Part shown: piece by piece, positions 5,930-6,708 of the stretch | How positions within the stretch are numbered: the stretch's first letter is position 1 | Layout: each line of letters opens with the position of its first letter | Program-made: the position numbers and the translations under genes | Source: Clostridia bacterium | GTDB lineage: Bacteria > Bacillota_A > Clostridia > Christensenellales > Borkfalkiaceae | Direction: 5' to 3' | DNA length: 6,708 nucleotides | Assembly (NCBI GenBank): GCA_017399665.1 | Contig: JAFQBR010000188.1 | Location: 1 to 6,708, forward strand | The notes under the pieces: generated by a model | What the model saw: the letters and a program-made list of their open reading frames with translations, nothing else | Told to the model about the DNA's origin: nothing | Database searches by the model: none

Positions 5930-6708
5930 TAAATTGTTAATAGCAAATCTGCTTTCCGCCTCTATTTTTATTGCTACGATATTTTCGTAATCTTTGATAC
6001 CCATTCGGTTTTCATCCTTAAGATTTGCAAAAGCAATTTGAACGTTTTGCCAAACCTTACTACCCTTAAGATCAACAACGGTAAAATATGGATGATGTTC
6101 ACCATTTTTAGAAACTATGATACTTATCTTTAATTTTGTGTAATCTTCACAGTAAACGTTACCCTTGATTATAGAGCGAGCATTGGGATTAAATCTGCCT
6201 TCAACTATTCTATAGTTGAGCAAGCCAAATCTTGAAGTAACACCCGTTATTCCGTTAGCGCACTCTGCAAGCTCTACTTGAGTGCTTTCGTTGAAGAATA
6301 TTTTACCTATTGAGGAACTAAGCTCGTCGCATATAGTAAAACAGTCAACCCCATTTCTTGAAGAATAAATCATATTCGTAGAGGTTGCAGCTACAGGTTC
6401 TTGGAATTTTTTAAGAACAATTCTAGAACTTACAGTAACACCGTTTTTATATTCAGCAACTGCAAACGCGTGAATAAAATCCACACCGCCACCAAGTGGC
6501 ATTTTAAAATATCTGCACTTTTCGGTGCTTTTAGTCTTAATTGCGGTCATCAAGCACCAATTTCTTTTAGCTGGGTCATTTATGCCCTCGCTCATGTAAA
6601 CTGAAATATTTCTTATTTTTTCAGGATCAAAGCCAGAAACCTCAGCAAAAGCGTTGCGCTTATCATCACCAACAGCAATTGATAATGCAGGCGATTCCGG
6701 AAAATATA
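5918..6708 (-). CDS. Unidentified protein, C-terminal 262 residues; 5' end beyond the window
   Basis: The frame is open from the right edge to TAA at 5918-5920. An internal Met at 6593-6595 could be taken as a start, but it has no ribosome binding site and the frame continues upstream for 37 codons of normal-looking protein to the edge, so the real start lies outside. I do not recognise the family. The visible fragment starts YFPESPALSIAV, reads through SVYMSEGINDPAKRNW (36-51) and is rich in alternating beta-type segments. The last 70 or so residues (from KLKISIIVS at about 191, with VWQNVQIAF at about 218 and ending FAINNLLLI) have the look of a terminal beta-sandwich, of the sort seen in carbohydrate-binding or accessory modules of secreted enzymes. 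The first part could follow a catalytic domain such as an alpha/beta hydrolase; that is only a guess. No membrane helix is visible. It lies 40 nt before lepB on the same strand. Confidence 0.75.
   Translation of the reverse strand, partial: YFPESPALSIAVGDDKRNAFAEVSGFDPEKIRNISVYMSEGINDPAKRNWCLMTAIKTKSTEKCRYFKMPLGGGVDFIHAFAVAEYKNGVTVSSRIVLKKFQEPVAATSTNMIYSSRNGVDCFTICDELSSSIGKIFFNESTQVELAECANGITGVTSRFGLLNYRIVEGRFNPNARSIIKGNVYCEDYTKLKISIIVSKNGEHHPYFTVVDLKGSKVWQNVQIAFANLKDENRMGIKDYENIVAIKIEAESRFAINNLLLI
5923..5940. repeat. Perfect 8-base inverted repeat at the 3' end of the right-edge gene
   Basis: TTAACAAT (5923-5930), two bases, then ATTGTTAA (5933-5940). It covers the last codons of the upstream gene and the putative lepB -35 box. 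The stem is nearly all A/T. It is followed on the minus strand by a T-rich stretch interrupted by A and G, so it is at best a weak terminator; an operator is an alternative. Confidence 0.4.

Noticed and set aside
6593..6595. ATG as the start of a 225-residue protein in the right-edge gene
   Set aside because: No ribosome binding site precedes it and the same frame stays open with coherent protein sequence to the window edge, so the Met is internal.

Overview
The window is an AT-rich, gene-dense bacterial chromosome segment in which all six genes lie on the minus strand. Read in transcription order (right to left) they are: the 3' part of an unrecognised gene entering from the right edge, a type I signal peptidase with an unusual acidic repeat extension, a DegV/FakB-family fatty-acid-binding protein, a small two-helix membrane protein, an M3-family oligoendopeptidase F, and the replicative DNA helicase DnaB, which loses only its extreme C-terminus at the left edge. 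I see no tRNA, rRNA, CRISPR array, insertion sequence or phage gene. The genetic code is standard: every complete gene ends in TAA or TAG, and Trp is read from TGG.

The gene content (a Bacillus/Geobacillus-type DnaB, PepF, DegV, a signal peptidase with one N-terminal anchor), the purine-rich AGGAG ribosome binding sites and the low GC suggest a low-GC Bacillota, probably an uncultured member of the Clostridia. This is an inference from style and not a match to a named genome.

Layout: 5918-6708 is a partial hypothetical protein with a beta-rich C-terminus. After 40 nt with a possible weak promoter comes lepB (4744-5877), whose first 176 residues precede the only transmembrane helix and hold eight tandem 12-residue acidic repeats (5440-5727). 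A 50-nt gap leads to degV (3845-4693). The small membrane-protein gene (3312-3842) starts 2 nt after the degV stop, so the two are almost certainly co-translated. A 103-nt gap leads to pepF (1430-3208). A 122-nt gap, carrying a good -10 box and a strong hairpin next to the ribosome binding site, leads to dnaB (1-1307). No stretch over 300 bases lacks a gene.

The genes are mostly housekeeping: protein export and signal-peptide removal, exogenous fatty-acid handling, cytoplasmic peptide degradation and chromosome replication. I find no convincing new multi-gene system. The items most worth a second look are the polyanionic repeat tail on the signal peptidase, the hairpin in the dnaB leader, the degV-coupled membrane protein and the unidentified right-edge gene.
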